Shown here: piece by piece, positions 35,301 through 47,817 of the stretch | Position numbering within the stretch: position 1 is the stretch's first letter | Layout: each line of letters begins with the position of its first letter | Assembly: GCF_905147045.1 (NCBI RefSeq) | Contig: NC_065889.1 | Span: 9,429,001 to 9,493,000, forward strand | Direction: 5' to 3' | Source: Nymphalis io | Taxonomy: Eukaryota > Arthropoda > Insecta > Lepidoptera > Nymphalidae | DNA length: 64,000 nt | The notes under the pieces: generated by a model | Seen by the model: only the letters and a program-made list of their open reading frames with translations | The model's database searches: none | What the model was told of the DNA's origin: nothing | Translations under genes and position numbers: made by a program

Positions 35301-38300
35301 GGATGGCTTTGAGCGTGGCGAGCACGGGCCCCACGCCGATGTTCTTGTGCGCGGCGGCCAGCAGGTGTCGGTCGCACGACAGTCGCACGCCTGCGCCCGC
35401 GCCGACCGGCCCCGGTGACGTCGACACGCTGTACAGCCCTGCAGGGAAATATACGATTGGATAACGATAACTTTCGTATAGAGTTAACTGGCAGAAATAA
35501 TTAATTCAATGTATTCAAGGCTAAGGTCCGATATCAAAACCGGAGATAGACGGTTAGAGGAATAGCAAGAGATGTGGGTCTAAGTAATTAAATAAAGATT
35601 TTGACTTGAAGTATTAACTTCACTATTTACTTGCTTATTGATTGTTAAAAATCTACCACCGATTTGGGATGAAATAACGCCAAACCTAAGAAGAACAGGC
35701 GAAAGAGACTCGGCGCGATTTTTTTGAGAAAAACGATATCGTGTTGGCTAATTACGAAACATCTCAAGTACCCGGCTGCGGCGTATCCACGGTCTTGAAG
35801 AGTCGGAGAAGCAGATGGCAAGTGAGCCTGGCGCCGGCGTCGGGAGAGGGCGCGTTGGGGGGCAGCGGGCCGCCCCCGCCGCACGCCTTCACCAGCGACG
35901 GCAGCGCCGCGTGGCGCACGAAGTCCTCCAGCGAAAAGCAATGACGCGCTACATAAACCGACGGCATTAAAAGACTTATATTTAAACTTACCTTGTAGTA
36001 TTACCAAAATGGCACGCGAACTAACAATAGCTGCCCTCTAAAACTACCGAAGCTTCTTTTTTGATATATAAATAATAATATATTTAGGTTTTACTCTCTT
36101 TTGACATATATGATCTAAAGTATAATCTGAAAAAAATTTCATAACTTTGAAATATTTAATAGAAGATAAATATCAAAGGACTGCACATATAAAATGATGC
36201 AATCATAAAAAAAATTTAAAGGATCAATAGTTTCGAAAATATATGAAGGAATGTGGACACGGCGGGCTCACCGACGAGGATGCAGGTGAAGACGGCGAGC
36301 GCGTCGTGCGCGGCGGCGTCGTGCAGGTCGCGCGGGTGCAGCAGGTCGGGGTAGAGCGCGGGCGCGGCGTGCTGCGCGTGCGGCGGGTAGTGCTGCGCGC
36401 CGCACAGCGCCACCAGCGCGCCCAGCCACTCGGCCGCCAGGCTGCTGCACAGCGCCGTCATCTCGGCGCACACCACGCCCAGCTCGTTGACGCGGTCGTT
36501 GTCCACCTCGCGGCACACGGCCAGCATGGCGGAGCACACGAAGCTGTATCTGTTCGCCGGGGACTCCGCCACCTGGCGTGCCCACGATACCTCGATTTTT
36601 CCTGATTGTATGAAATTGATAGCTGTTTTTAAATAATTTTATGAAACTCTGATCCCATAGCAGTTGTAGAAATGTGATGAATATCAAATTTACTGAACCT
36701 TTTCTCGGGTTAGTGAAGAATTCGCTCAAAAACTGGGGATTGTATGGGTAGTTAGATGGCGTCGGGGTCAACGGAGAGTAAAGTGCTTGCCTGAAAAAAA
36801 AAAGTCATCATATTATATGTACTATATTATAGTATGTAAACAAAAAGATGCAAAGCGATCTGACTTTATTCAACAAAATTATTGTCACATATCGATACAG
36901 GTTTGATTAAATACTTAAGTGTTAGGCAATGTTAATATAATCTTAGAGACTTACTTGATTTTGGGATAAGCATTGGCGAATGTATCGGCGTGCGGGGCGT
37001 GGAAGAGATGTGCGGCGGCCTTGTACAAGTCGTGCAGCTGCGCGAGCACGCAGCGCTCCGCCGAGCCGCAGTCGCCCGGGTTCACCACGCACTTCACCAG
37101 GCGGCACAGCTGTTCGAACACCGCCGACGTCTGCTCCACGCACACTGACAGGACAACAAGAGAGCTGAATTTAACTTTTCAACATATATAACATGAGTAT
37201 CAACGTATCAAAACAATAATTACTTAAGGAAGAATGTTAAACCGGTCTAGGCCCATCAATCAATATCTCGTATAACTGTGTACCGGTTAACTAGGGATTG
37301 AGCCAGTATAATTGCCGGTGCGACGGTATCTGAAGTGGTTTACATTTCTTCCGCATGCCATTTGTCTGTGTGTATATTTATATTTTCTATAAATAAACTG
37401 CACTAGCACTTTCACTGTCATTTCGTCCGTATGCCTCGCGACTCGGAATTGCGAAAACCCGAACGCTCGCTCAGCGACAAGCTACCAGTGTTGGTAAACT
37501 AACTATAAATAACGGAATTTTATTACTATATTTCGTTCGCAAAACAGTACACAAATAGTTCGGCATCTGAGTCATGATCATCACTGCGTACTCATCACTG
37601 CGTACATTCTGTATAATATCTAGGCAGTGAAAGTGTAAATGAACAAAAAACATACTTTCGTCGACGTCAATTAAACAATTTAAAAAAAGTTCCGTTTCTT
37701 TGAAATCTCAAATAAATCAATGTAAAAGTAATGTAGAACATACACAACAAGCAGGAGTGGTATCTCCGGAGCGCTCCGACTGTGTAGAGCGCCAGCGCAG
37801 AGGTGTAGGCGCGCGGAGCCGCCAGCCCGCTGATAGGGGCGCCGCGGGACAGCAGCGCCGCCTCTACCTCCGACAGCTCCTTGAGGATCTGATACAGCCA
37901 CGGGATCCAGTTACAAGCACGGCCAACGTTAACGTTTGTTGAACGATATGAGGTGAGGCGTCCTCGTCACCTGTATGCAGGTCTCGATGAGGCCGTGCAC
38001 GTTGAGCGCGATCTCCATGAGGTCGAGCGCGAAGGCGACGTGCTCGGGCTGCGGCAGGTAGGTGGTGGCGCCCGCGGCGTAGGCGGCCAGCGCCTCGCAC
38101 ACCGCGCCGCCCACCGCCCACGACACCGCGCCTTGCTCGTACATCGACATCGCCTGCGGGGGAGTTAGTATTAGGCTAGGTTGTCCAATCAACGGTTGAA
38201 AATCAAGTAATTGTATAAATTTGATTCTTTACCAGTGAGAGAGGTCGCTCTCATTTGGCATTTTCCCGTCAGCATTTCTACATTAAATATAATTAATTAC

Positions 38301-41300
38301 AAAATTTATTACCTGAAATTTATGAGTCACGGCTTCGAAGTTAAATTCGCTGCGGGAGTGCTTTTTAATTTTACCCCCCTCGGCGACGTCGATGGAGAAC
38401 TTTTTTGAGAACAATTTGCAGATCTCTGACGACAAAAGATTCAATGACGAAATCGTTAAAAAAATTACCTCAAATATTAATGTTTTCCATTTTATTTCAA
38501 TTCATATTTTTTGTTTAAGAGTCGCCCGTCGGCAATACCTTTCGTCATCTTCTTGACGGCATGCTTGGCGTCGTCCCGCTGGCGGCCGACGCCGTAGAGC
38601 AGGATGTGTCTCTGGTTGGCGTCGTGCGGCGTGTGCTCGGGCTCGGTGGGGGGCAGCGCGAAGTGCATGGTGTAGTGGTAGTGGCGGGACACCGCGCCGC
38701 CGCCCCCGCCGCCGGTCGAGCTCGACGAGCGCATGCCTGGAAACGCATACAATCTTTATTATTATCACATACTTACTTAATTAAATCAACTTTATAATTA
38801 ATGATATTAAAATCGTTGTAATACAACAAAAGCCGTGTGTAGTGTATAAAATCACCACATCTAACCCACACCACACCACCACACACCGAATTCAGGTGAT
38901 TTTAAAGTGCACATATCGATCGAGCACATAAGCATCTCAACCAAGCTATTTAATGGTGGAGTGGCAAATCTTTTTTTATACATTTTGTGTTAGGTTTAAG
39001 AAGAAAGCTAAGTCTTTCTTTGTAGTTCAAGCATACTTTATACTAAATTTGATCAAAATTGGTTCAGTGGTTTCGCCATGAAAGCGTAATCGACAAACAA
39101 ACGGAAATAGTTTATTAACAAAAATACAATACCTGGTACGGACATTGGACCCATTCCGATTGATTGCATTCCCGGTATACTCATTCCACTCGCTCCCATC
39201 ATTGGTGAGTTTACACTGTGGAATCAAGGTTAAAAACTTTATTAAAATACAGCGACTTCGTCCGCATAGAAGTCGGTATTATTTCGATGTATTAAAAAAA
39301 TAATTTTCGAGTTATAATACTATATTTGCAAAAGCATTTTGTTAAACGAAATTACATTGTCCCATAAAATAATCATCTAATTAGGGTTACGCACACAGCG
39401 AATAGATAAAATATATAATTTCATCTTATAAGAATATATATAGCAAAGTATTTTTAAATATAATTAATACTTCTAATCGAATTATAGTAATATTGACTAA
39501 CTTATTTTTTGTACATAAAAAAAAAAGCCGAGATGGCCCAGTGGTTAGAACGCGTGAATCTTATCCGATGATCGTGGGTTCAAACCCGGGCAAGCACCAC
39601 TGTATTTTCATGTGCTTAATTTGTGATTATAATTCATCTCGTGCTTAACGGTGAAGGAAAACATCGTGAGGAAACCTGCATGTGTCTAATTTCATTGAAA
39701 TTCTGCCTTATGTGTATTCTACCAACCCGCATTGGAGCAGCGTGGTGGAATAAGCTCCACAACCTTCTCCTCAAAAGGGAGAGGAGGCCTTAGCCCAGCA
39801 GTGGGACATTAACAGGCTGTTACTGTATTTTTTGTACATAATTCATTTAAATATGTAAATGATTTATTCACCTATGCGATGGTTCTCCAGGATCCTTCGG
39901 ACTATCTGGTGCATCCATCGAATTTTGCTGATCTTCCTTGATGTGCTGCAGCAGTTTATCAAGATCGTCGTCTATTTTGGAGTCGTCGAGATCCATTCGA
40001 ACGTTCTCCTAAAAATTTTAAACTAATGATTTCTTAAGCACATAGTATTCACTTGTGGTAGGGCTTTGTGCAAGCTCGTCTGGGTAGGTAACACCCACTC
40101 ATCAGATATTCTATCGCAAAACAGCAGCACTTGGTATTGTTGTGTTCCGGTTTGAAGGTTGAGTGAGCCAGTGTAATTACAGGCACAAGAGACATAACAT
40201 CTTCGTTCCCAAGGTTAGTGGCGCATTGGCTATGAAAGCGATGGTTGACATTTCTTAGAATGCCAATGTCTAAGGGCGTTGGTGACCACTTACCATCAGG
40301 TGGTCCATATGCTCGTCCGCCTTCCTATTCTATAAAAAAAAATACATATATTATACTATAAATATACGTTTTATGGAAATATGAAATATCACGTATTCGT
40401 TTCCAATGTGAATTAGACGTAGTCGTTAGTCATACCTCCATTTTGGATTTGAGGTCGATGCCGGCGAAGATGTCGTCGTCCATGTTGTGCGCGGCGGGCG
40501 CGCTGCTGGCTGGCGGCGCCACTGTGTGCGGCGCCGCGGACGACGTGGGCTCCGTGGGGGATATCAGGTCGCCTGCACGTCGAACACCATTCACCATTAT
40601 TTTATTACCGCACGTTTGAAAATTCGACTAATTTTCATAAATTCATAAATTAGAATAGAATATGCTTTATTGTACAACAAAAAAGAGTTACAAAACCATT
40701 TTAAAGACAAACATAAAAAATCGAAAACTATTTTGTACAAAAGGCGGTCTCTTCCAGACAACCTTTGGGTGAAAGACATGAAATAAATAAATAAATAAAG
40801 CGGAGATGTACTGATTAGTCGAATTACTTTAATTTTAATTATTATCTGTGTAGGTGCTAAATGTAAACTCTTAAGCCGTTTAGTATTTAAAAAGAGAAGA
40901 ATCTTGTTTTAGAAAGGACTTGAGCGCAATCTATCTTAATCGTGTTTGTTTGTATTTTTTTGTATACCTCTTGATATGAGAGTGCACATGTACGCGTCGT
41001 GGGAGAACACATCGCGTCGTATCAGTTCACCGAATAAATGCACTAGATTTGCGAATTGTTGCCTGTTGCCCGGCGGTGCGTTCGGACTTTCATCTGTGAT
41101 AGTAATAAAATATTTTTTTATAGGTATTCTAAAAAATATATATATCATTTATCCAAATCAATATATTATTTACCCAAAATTGGTGCATCATTGTCCAAAA
41201 AACGTAGCAGCAAATTTTGGAAAATCGGAGGTCCGTTGTAGAGACCTGTGCCAGAACTTATCGACTCCTTATCGTCGGATCCTAAAGAAATAAATCACAT

Positions 41301-44300
41301 TTCGAATTAAAGAAACAGAAAATTAACAGTTTTTTTAATATATACAAAGATTTTATACAATAAATTTGATGTATATAAAAGATGTAAAGCAATTATAAAA
41401 TTGACAACCAGTCTGCATTAATCGAATCTTCAAGAGTTATTCTAAAACTCAATTTCCCATTTTCATATTTAATACGGTAGTTGCGAGTCAGTACCCTGAT
41501 GGTCGTGGTGGTGGTGGTGGTGCTGCCGCCGGTCGAGCAGCGCCGCGGCCGCCATGGCGCGGTGCTCCCCCCAGCGCGCGCCGCACACGGCCCACTCGCA
41601 CAGCACGCGCACCACGGCGTACGAGCACGCCCACTCCTGCGACATGACACCGTTATTGTAAAGAATTTTCTTCACCCAGACCACAAAAAAAGAACGACCT
41701 GACAACTGCGCTGACCTCTTCAAAACCCAAAGTATCACGAAATAAATGGCTTGAATATAAATGCTTGTTTGGTTTAATAAGTTTTAGCCCAAGGATATTT
41801 GCGCTTAATCAATTAGAATGAAATATTTTTATTGTATTTGTATGCAGCTTGCAACACCAGAATAATTTGCTTAAATGTCTACGCCAATTCAGACTCCCAA
41901 CATAATAACTGTTTGAATTTTAACCAAACTGTTTAAAAATAACAGGGAGCTAGCGAGCTTCATTATACCGAGTGTGACAAGCCAAATAAGTAATTACCGG
42001 ATCTTTAGGATCAGGGTTGCCATCTTTATTGGTCGGAGTGCAGTTGGCGAACACCTCCTTGTACAAGGTGTCCAAGTTGTTATTCGGATCGACTCGATCG
42101 AAGCTGTGCCTGTCCAAAGCTTCAAGAACTGCCAGAACTCGAGCTATAAAATTTTTAAAAACACCTTTTCAGTTTAATTACTTTAAATGATGTTTGAAAT
42201 CATATAAGATTTTTTGAATCCTTTAACACTTGGAGTCCTATTTGAATTGTAATAATTTTATGATCAAAATTTCTACTCATATAAGAATAATAATATAAAT
42301 CTATATACAGATAAATTAATAAATAATATTAAAGTGTCTGTATGTCATTTGAAAACTGCCTTTTTTAAAAACAATAATATGGCTATTTACAAGTGTGTTT
42401 TTGTCACAATCGGTTTGTGACAGGAATAAATAACCAATAGTAAATGATAAGATTATTAAAAGGTGTATAATTCCATCAAAATCGGTTGAGGCCATAAAAA
42501 GTTATAACAATTTAAAATTTACATATATATATATATATATTATAAAACTATAGTCAGTAAAAACTTTTTTTAGCATCACAAAATTTGTTTTACATATGTC
42601 AATATTTTTATGTTTTAGGATTTTTTATTATTCTACGTATAACCCACTGATAAGGCAACGGGCTCAGCTAGTCGTGTAATAAAATACCTTGTGAGCTGGT
42701 CTGCCATTTGTCTGTACACCACTTGCTCTCTGCTTTCTTGCTTCGTGCTGAAATTTCTTGTTCCGCTTCATAAACCTGTGATAATATTGAACATGCAATT
42801 ATTTGTGTGAGATTTTCTAATATGATGTTTTGAAGATAAATCTTATAAATAAAAGTTGTTTGATTAAAAAGCGAGTACCATTCGCCGGTGGTGCTCGGTG
42901 ACGGCGGAGTCCATCATAGGCATGGGCAGCGCGGAGGGCGGCAGCGGGAGCAGGTCGAGCGGGGAGCCCTGCAGCGACGAGCCGCAGCCCGACCACACTA
43001 GCGCCGTCGGACACTCGATACAGATTATCTGAAACGTTATAAATCTTTTGTATTTCAACATTATAAGACAAACAAGTTTATTGTAATGAAAAAAATATAG
43101 TAAAAATTATATTTCATAATAAAGAAATATATACAAAAATGAACTATATATTAGTACCTGCAAGATCGTAGCAAGCTGTATTATTACATCTCTGTGATAT
43201 GCGCAGTTAAGTATCTCTCCAAATCCCACTTGAACGGGATTCAGTGATGATGCTATCACTGTTGTTAGTGTAGTTTTTGTATCTCTCGGTGGGGACCCTG
43301 CCTCTTCCTTCACTTGAACGTCCATTGGTTGTTGAGGATTAGGCGTCCCTAAGGGATTGGGAGTTCCAAGAGAATGATTGGGATTCGGAGTTCCAAGGGA
43401 GTGGTTTGGATTAGGAGTACCGTGATTAGGATCTGCTGGTGTTGCAGACCGTTTTATTTGTGAGACATTTGGCTTTACATCTCCATTGGTTTCATTTGTA
43501 GGGGACATCGGAGCTCCATTGGTGTCTGTATTTGGTAAACAAGGATTAAAAATATATAATTAAGTACATTTATACAAATGTTAGATTCAATATATATTTA
43601 AGATTATGTAAAGTTAAAATACTAAATTTTATTAATTCAAAGGGCTTTCAAATATGATTGACACATATTTACAAAAAAATTATACAAAGCCTTATACAAA
43701 GATACATCTATTATATATCCTATTATAATTATTATGTTTCAAATTTTGACAATTATCATATTGAATTTATGTATATTTAGTATTTAGAACGAAACTCATT
43801 AGAACTAGCCTAATATTATAAAATTTAATAAGCTGACTGTAAATTTAAACTGTAAAACTTCAATGTATGTGTACCTCCATTCTTATCGGGGTTCTTGTTA
43901 AATACAATAGGCTGATTGAGTGCTCTTAGAGTTGTATCAGACAGCACTGAACATATCGCAGCAGCTTTTTTTGCACACGACGTAGCTAGGCGCCGAGACA
44001 AACCTTCACAGCATACAAATTCGCTCATGTGCTGCAATGCCAAGGGCAGGAACAATCTAGAAATAAAACAATTTGGTATATATTTAAAAAACTCTGTTTT
44101 TATTTTATTATTCTATAAAATTGTAAAGTCTATGATATCTAGGTAATGTTAAGGCCATTACCCAATTGTAAAAAAAAGCAGGTTGTAGGAGCAACAACAA
44201 AAAAATATATGTAAATATTTATTAGTAGAATACATATAATAGTAATAGTAACAGCCTGTAAATGTCCCACTGCTGGGCTAAGGCCTCCTCTCCCTATTTG

Positions 44301-46903
44301 AGGAGAAGGTTTGGAGCTTATTCCACCACGCTGCTCCAATGCGGGTTGGTGGAATACACATGTGGCAGAATTTCGATGAAATTAGACACATGCAGGTTTC
44401 CTCACGATGTTTTCCTTCACCGAAAAGCACGAGATGAATTATAAACAGAAATTAAGCACATGAAAATTCAGAGGTGCTTGCCCGGGTTTGAACCCACGTT
44501 CATCGGTTAAGATTCACGCGTTCTTACCACTGGGCCATCTCGACTTCAATACATATACATTTTTTAATGTACTACACACACATTTCTTTCTTTAAAAATT
44601 GCAAGGTTGTGGTTAAAGAAATTGCAATTACGAGATAAGACTTACCTTATTATAAGTTTAAGCAAGAATATTGTGTTCAGTAATTTTGATCTTTATTTTT
44701 ATAAATAATTTGAATGTGTCTTTCTTCGTATTGTTTTAAATAAAAAAATAATTCATTAGTTAAATTTCTTACCGCAAGAGTCCATCATCAGGTGCTCTTT
44801 TATCGAGTAATTCAATTATCCATGTAAGAAAATCATGTCTGTCAAGTAGACCCTCATCCAAGAGATAACGAGCCAGCCGGCAGCAATAGTTCCACTGTCG
44901 CAGTGCTTGTCTCCAGTCAGTGCTTTCATTTGAATTGGGTGTTGAGGAACCGAGTCCTATGAAATGTTGTAAAAATTTAAAATATTATTTCATTTACGAT
45001 ACAATAAAAATGTTATCAAAGAATTTCTTCATACCACTAGAATTTCCAGGTGAATGCATAGAATTTGGTACTGTTGAGCTGTTTGGTGTTGATCCTCCAG
45101 GCATGTTGCCGGAAGAATTGTGACTAGGAGTACCTTGACCTGCAAAAAAATAATACTATGAAAAACATTTCTAATTGATACAGTAACAGCCTGTTAATGT
45201 TCCACTGCTGGGCTAAGGCTTCCTCCTTTTTGAGGAGAAGGTTTGGAGCTTATTCCACCATGCTGCTCCAATGCAGGTTGGTAGAATACACATGTGGCAT
45301 AATTTCAATGAAATTAGACACATGCAGGTTTCCTCACGATGTTTTCCTTCACCGTCAAGTACAAGATGATTATAAACACAAAATAAGCACATGAATATTC
45401 AGTGGTGTTTGCCTGGGTTTGAAACCACGATCATCGGTTAAAATTCACGCATTCTAACCACTAGGCCATCTCGGTTATTTTTATCTAATTAATAAAATAA
45501 ATTTAATAATTTACAATTAATTACAGAAAGGAAAATTCATTTAAAAATACAATATAGCTTATAAAGTACTATTGTCATTAAATTTAATAAACATTTAACA
45601 CACATTGGATTGCAGTGTGGTGGAGTAAGTTCTGAACCTTCTCAAGAGCATAAGAGGCGTGCCTTTTAATTAACATCATATTATGATATGAAAAAAAATA
45701 TAATATACATACCTGATTGTGATGGTGGAGTCTTATCAGAAATATTGCCCGGTACTGCACTCTGGTAATATTCCGCAAGCTTTGGTATCTGATCTTTTAG
45801 GAACTTTATCAATGTTGTCGTCCATTCTAAAAGTCAACCATTACAACAGTTAAAGAACATAACTTTATAACATTAATTTTTATAACATAAAAAGTTTAAA
45901 TATATATTTAAACTGTTTACTCTTATAATATTTTTTATTAATTTAATCGTTTGTTCAATTTTATATTTTGTATTGAGTTAAAATACATTTTAATACATAT
46001 TTGAATAAAGTAAATACCAGTCGTTGGGTCAGGGAGCTGTCTTTTCTTAATCTTTGCCTCAGATACTGCAACGGTATATGCAGAACTGAGTTTGATAAAC
46101 CAAGCAGCTCTTGGCATTGCTACTTGGTATTCCGTTAATGTAATAAATATTTCTTCTTTTTTGTTGAAATTTGGTGCTTTCTTAGCGAGCTGAGATAGAG
46201 GTTTGCTTCCTGTATAAACAAGAATAGTTTAATCTCTTTCATGAATGCAAGAATAAGAATTATCATATATATATTTTTCAGAGTATTAATGTTTCTTAAA
46301 GTACTTATGACTAATAGTCAAGTGGAACTATTATAAATACCATTATCATAATTTATATAATAAAATAGTCAATAATTTTGCGTAATTCCCATACTAAAAA
46401 TGTTTTTTTAATATAATTACATCTTTCAAGACTTATTTTTATTACCTGCTAAATCTTTAAACCAAGCTTCAATCTGTGGTTTTGTTCTGGCAGTAGCTGG
46501 CCAAAAGTTATCTTTAGGATTGACTTGCTGCCTTTTTCTACCACAGTCAGGTAATGTATTTAGTTCTTCTTTTTTAGATAAGATTCCAGAAAAGAATTGT
46601 CCAATCTAAAATATTTCGTATAATAAAATTACTAATAATTTAATAACATAAAATTGTTTGTTTTACACTGATGATATGTTTATATACTATTTTATACATA
46701 TTTTATATTCTCACTTTTGAGGCAGAGTAATTAAAATTACGCGCTGTCCCAAATTCATCATTTGATTGCGGAGTTGTTGTGAATCCATGTTTTACGTTGG
46801 CAGACGTGAGCTCGTCCTCTTTTTGTCGTGGTTCTTGTGGGTACACATCTGGAGGCCCCAACCGAGGCCTTTTTAGGGGCCGCTTTTCATACATTATACC
46901 CAT
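23346..46903 (-). CDS. Med12: Mediator complex subunit 12 (kohtalo)
   Basis: About 2398 aa from 47 coding exons, all phases consistent: 46903-46715, 46605-46446, 46209-46018, 45826-45713, 45139-45035, 44956-44773, 44056-43875, 43525-43158, 43028-42879, 42775-42688, 42143-41998, 41636-41495, 41281-41174, 41093-40968, 40572-40436, 40008-39872, 39215-39133, 38736-38539, 38425-38313, 38153-37971, 37888-37744, 37144-36955, 36790-36694, 36572-36272, 35948-35772, 35438-35298, 34647-34527, 34326-34285, 31954-31769, 31397-31310, 31096-30933, 30855-30732, 29965-29862, 29774-29633, 29155-28911, 27898-27703, 27600-27520, 27369-27230, 25889-25787, 25711-25607, 25330-25207, 25108-24999, 24858-24761, 24678-24387, 24293-23991, 23910-23833, 23540-23346. 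It belongs to the CDK8 kinase module and activates CDK8/cyclin C. The N-terminus EKRPLKRPRLGPPDVYPQEP is near-identical in animals. The LCEWAV motif is near residue 636, ENPANRYSFVC-like SPANRYSFVC opens exon 24, and the PQL part shows HTHSLVKPLSYYLEP in exon 39. The C-terminal opa region is Met/Gly/Gln-rich. Introns hold many SINEs. It is head-to-head with Pin4. Confidence 0.93.
23991..24678 (-). repeat. MGQ/QMG codon-repeat tracts in Med12 exons 44 and 45
   Basis: Both exons encode tandem degenerate units of 3-7 residues: QMGGGQMGSGQMGGMSGQM in the first (24387-24678) and GQMGQGMGQMGQAMGQM in the second (23991-24293). On the plus strand they read as repeated CCCAT(T/C)TG units. They occupy the place where vertebrate and fly Med12 have the glutamine-rich opa tail. 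Confidence 0.85.
26229..26350. repeat. (TA)n microsatellite inside a duplicated 23-bp unit
   Basis: The unit AGGAGTTATTGATAGATTCT plus TAG occurs at 26229-26251 and again at 26313-26335. Each copy is followed by an alternating TA tract (about 60 bp and about 15 bp). It lies in a Med12 intron. Confidence 0.85.
26515..26800 (+). repeat. Unclassified interspersed repeat next to a SINE
   Basis: Contains phrases such as TCACATCTGATGGAAAGTGA, GATCTTAGCGGTGCGTATC and GAAACGAGGAAGCAAATC that I associate with an abundant lepidopteran repeat. No internal copy was found for comparison, so the class is not stated. Confidence 0.35.
26853..27125 (+). repeat. Metulj-like SINE copy in Med12 intron
   Basis: Runs from GGTAGGGCTTTGTGCAAGC to CATATGCTCGTCCGCCGTCC with an A-rich end. 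It is colinear with the copies at 32529, 40054, 49610 and (reverse) 62715. The family name is by recall of butterfly SINEs and is not verified. Confidence 0.75.
29415..29463. repeat. Perfect 23-bp GC-rich hairpin in a Med12 intron
   Basis: Arms 29415-29437 and 29441-29463 are exact reverse complements around a 3-nt CAT loop. It sits inside a degraded SINE-like sequence: AACCTGTAAATGTCCC lies before it and CCGCATTGGAG with TTCCTCACGATGTT after it, as in the copies at 44247 and 45181. Confidence 0.85.
30160..30427 (+). repeat. Unclassified retroelement-like fragment in Med12 intron
   Basis: GC-rich insert in AT-rich intron DNA (GGGTATCGCTAGTTTTTTGG, CCGATGTTCGGGGCGCACTC, CGTAAAGCGTTTTTCCGGCG). 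It is open on plus for about 90 codons but the product is not recognised. It looks like a terminal piece of a retroelement. Confidence 0.35.
32529..32822 (+). repeat. Metulj-like SINE copy in the largest Med12 intron
   Basis: Nearly full-length copy ending in a run of A after CTTCCTATTCTATAAAA. The host intron (31955-34284) otherwise shows only AT-rich DNA. Confidence 0.8.
34734..34872 (-). repeat. 5' half of a Metulj-like SINE
   Basis: On the minus strand it runs from AGCTTTGTGCAAGCTCG to TAATTACAGGCACAAGGAAC and stops. It is one of two complementary halves lying in swapped order (see 35049-35221). Confidence 0.75.
35049..35221 (-). repeat. 3' half of a Metulj-like SINE
   Basis: On the minus strand it runs from CAGTGTAATTACAGGCACAAG to GCTCGTCCGCCTTCCTATTG and a T/A-rich end. 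It overlaps the 5' half by about 28 bp of the SINE, with one difference. Confidence 0.75.
37280..37400 (+). repeat. Diverged Metulj-like SINE remnant
   Basis: Short matches only: TGAGCCAGTATAATTGCCGG and TTACATTTCTTCCGCATGCC. It lies in a Med12 intron. Confidence 0.35.
39519..39826 (+). repeat. tRNA-derived SINE with 15-bp target-site duplication
   Basis: A 70-bp tRNA-like head (A box TGGCCCAGTGGTTAGAA, B box GGTTCAAACCC) is followed by a body shared with 44247, 45181 and 61553 and a tail ending GGGACATTAACAGGCTGTTA. Flanked by ATTTTTTGTACATAA at 39504-39518 and 39827-39841. No poly(A) tail. Confidence 0.85.
40054..40345 (+). repeat. Metulj-like SINE copy in Med12 intron
   Basis: Nearly full-length, A-rich 3' end, between Med12 exons 15 and 16. 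Confidence 0.8.
42300..42672 (+). mobile_element. Short Helitron-like element in Med12 intron
   Basis: Starts TCTATATACAG, carries AAAGTGTCTGTATGTCATTTG and ATCAAAATCGGTTGAGG, and ends GGGCTCAGCTAGT. The TC start and CTAG end match Helitron rules, and the first ~90 bp resemble the element at 60812. Non-autonomous: no coding capacity. Confidence 0.5.
43345..43430 (-). repeat. Tandem GTPNPNHSL codon repeat in Med12 exon 8
   Basis: The minus strand encodes GTPNPNHSL twice, flanked by shorter units GTPNPLGTPNPQ. The unit is 27 bp with few differences, so it is a young in-frame expansion. Confidence 0.85.
44247..44545 (-). repeat. tRNA-derived SINE in Med12 intron
   Basis: Reverse copy of the 39519 family, with the tRNA-like head at 44475-44545. 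Flanks share AATACATATA, a possible target-site duplication. Confidence 0.8.
45181..45474 (-). repeat. tRNA-derived SINE in Med12 intron
   Basis: Reverse copy of the same family, with a small deletion in the GGAGAGGAGG tract. Between Med12 exons 4 and 5. Confidence 0.8.
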
Positions 46904-47817
46904 TGTATCGGTATGTGGGGATTTATCTGCACATTTAAATTTTTACCATTTAAATTAGAATACTAACACAAAGTTTACATTACATATTCATACGCTCTAC
47001 ATGATACTCTCGTCAAAATATGTGAGATTTACCTTTCATCTAAAAACAATTTATATGATACATGCTTCAATCATTATATTTTCGGTACAGTTCTAAAAAG
47101 TAAAATTTATATCAATGAAAGAACAACAAATCTTTATATAAAAACAATCCTTTGGTCTGTTTCTGACTCAAATTTCTGACATTATAGTTTTGGCAAGACA
47201 AACTCATAATAACATAGATAAAATATTTTTTTAATTAAATTAAATTTAGGGCAATACAAATAGTCAATATTTGCATATAATATTTTCTTCAAAATTTAAA
47301 TTATTCCTTAAATTAAAAACTTCTGTACACTGCAAAAATATATAAATTCAAAATAACAAGCAGTTTTCACTTTTCGGGGTGATAATCATTATTAACAATA
47401 TCACAATTCACAAGGCTAAAGAATTATCTGAATTTGTAAGGCTATTTACATTATCAATATTCATTTATATCGAAGAAAGTTGAATTTAATTATTAAGCCA
47501 TGATTATTTTATGAATTATAGTTTATAATCCGTGAATAATGAAATAAAGTCAGAAATAATCATTATTTTTATAAATTAACAAAAACGCTTAGAGAGATTT
47601 GTGTTCAATTTTAGATAAAAAATAAAGAAGTCATGACCATGATGACATTGACATAAGAAAAATGTGAACTAGTGGTACCAAATGAATGTTAGATGAATAT
47701 AATTTTTATATATAAGAAGATAAAGTATAAAACGACTTGTGAATAAACTTTGTGTACAAATTGTAGTTTATAATACTTTAAAAATAAAATTTTAATAGAT
47801 TTAACATAAGAATCGTC
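46904..47817. promoter_or_regulatory. Shared upstream region of Med12 and Pin4
   Basis: The two start codons face away from each other across about 0.9 kb, so a bidirectional promoter region is likely. The sequence is very AT-rich, and I cannot place a TATA box or initiator with confidence. Confidence 0.45.

Noticed and set aside
36243..36605. 120-codon plus-strand open frame (and similar ones at 28892, 37953, 38561)
   Set aside because: Antisense shadows of GC-rich Med12 exons; the minus-strand frame carries the family motifs.
41974..42177. Plus-strand 67-codon frame
   Set aside because: Exactly antisense to Med12 exon 11, which fits the conserved RVLAVLEALDRHSFDR block.
44470..44545. tRNA gene (also at 39526, 45400 and 61563)
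   Set aside because: A and B boxes are present but the sequence is the head of a dispersed SINE, with mismatched stems and a constant 230-bp body after it.
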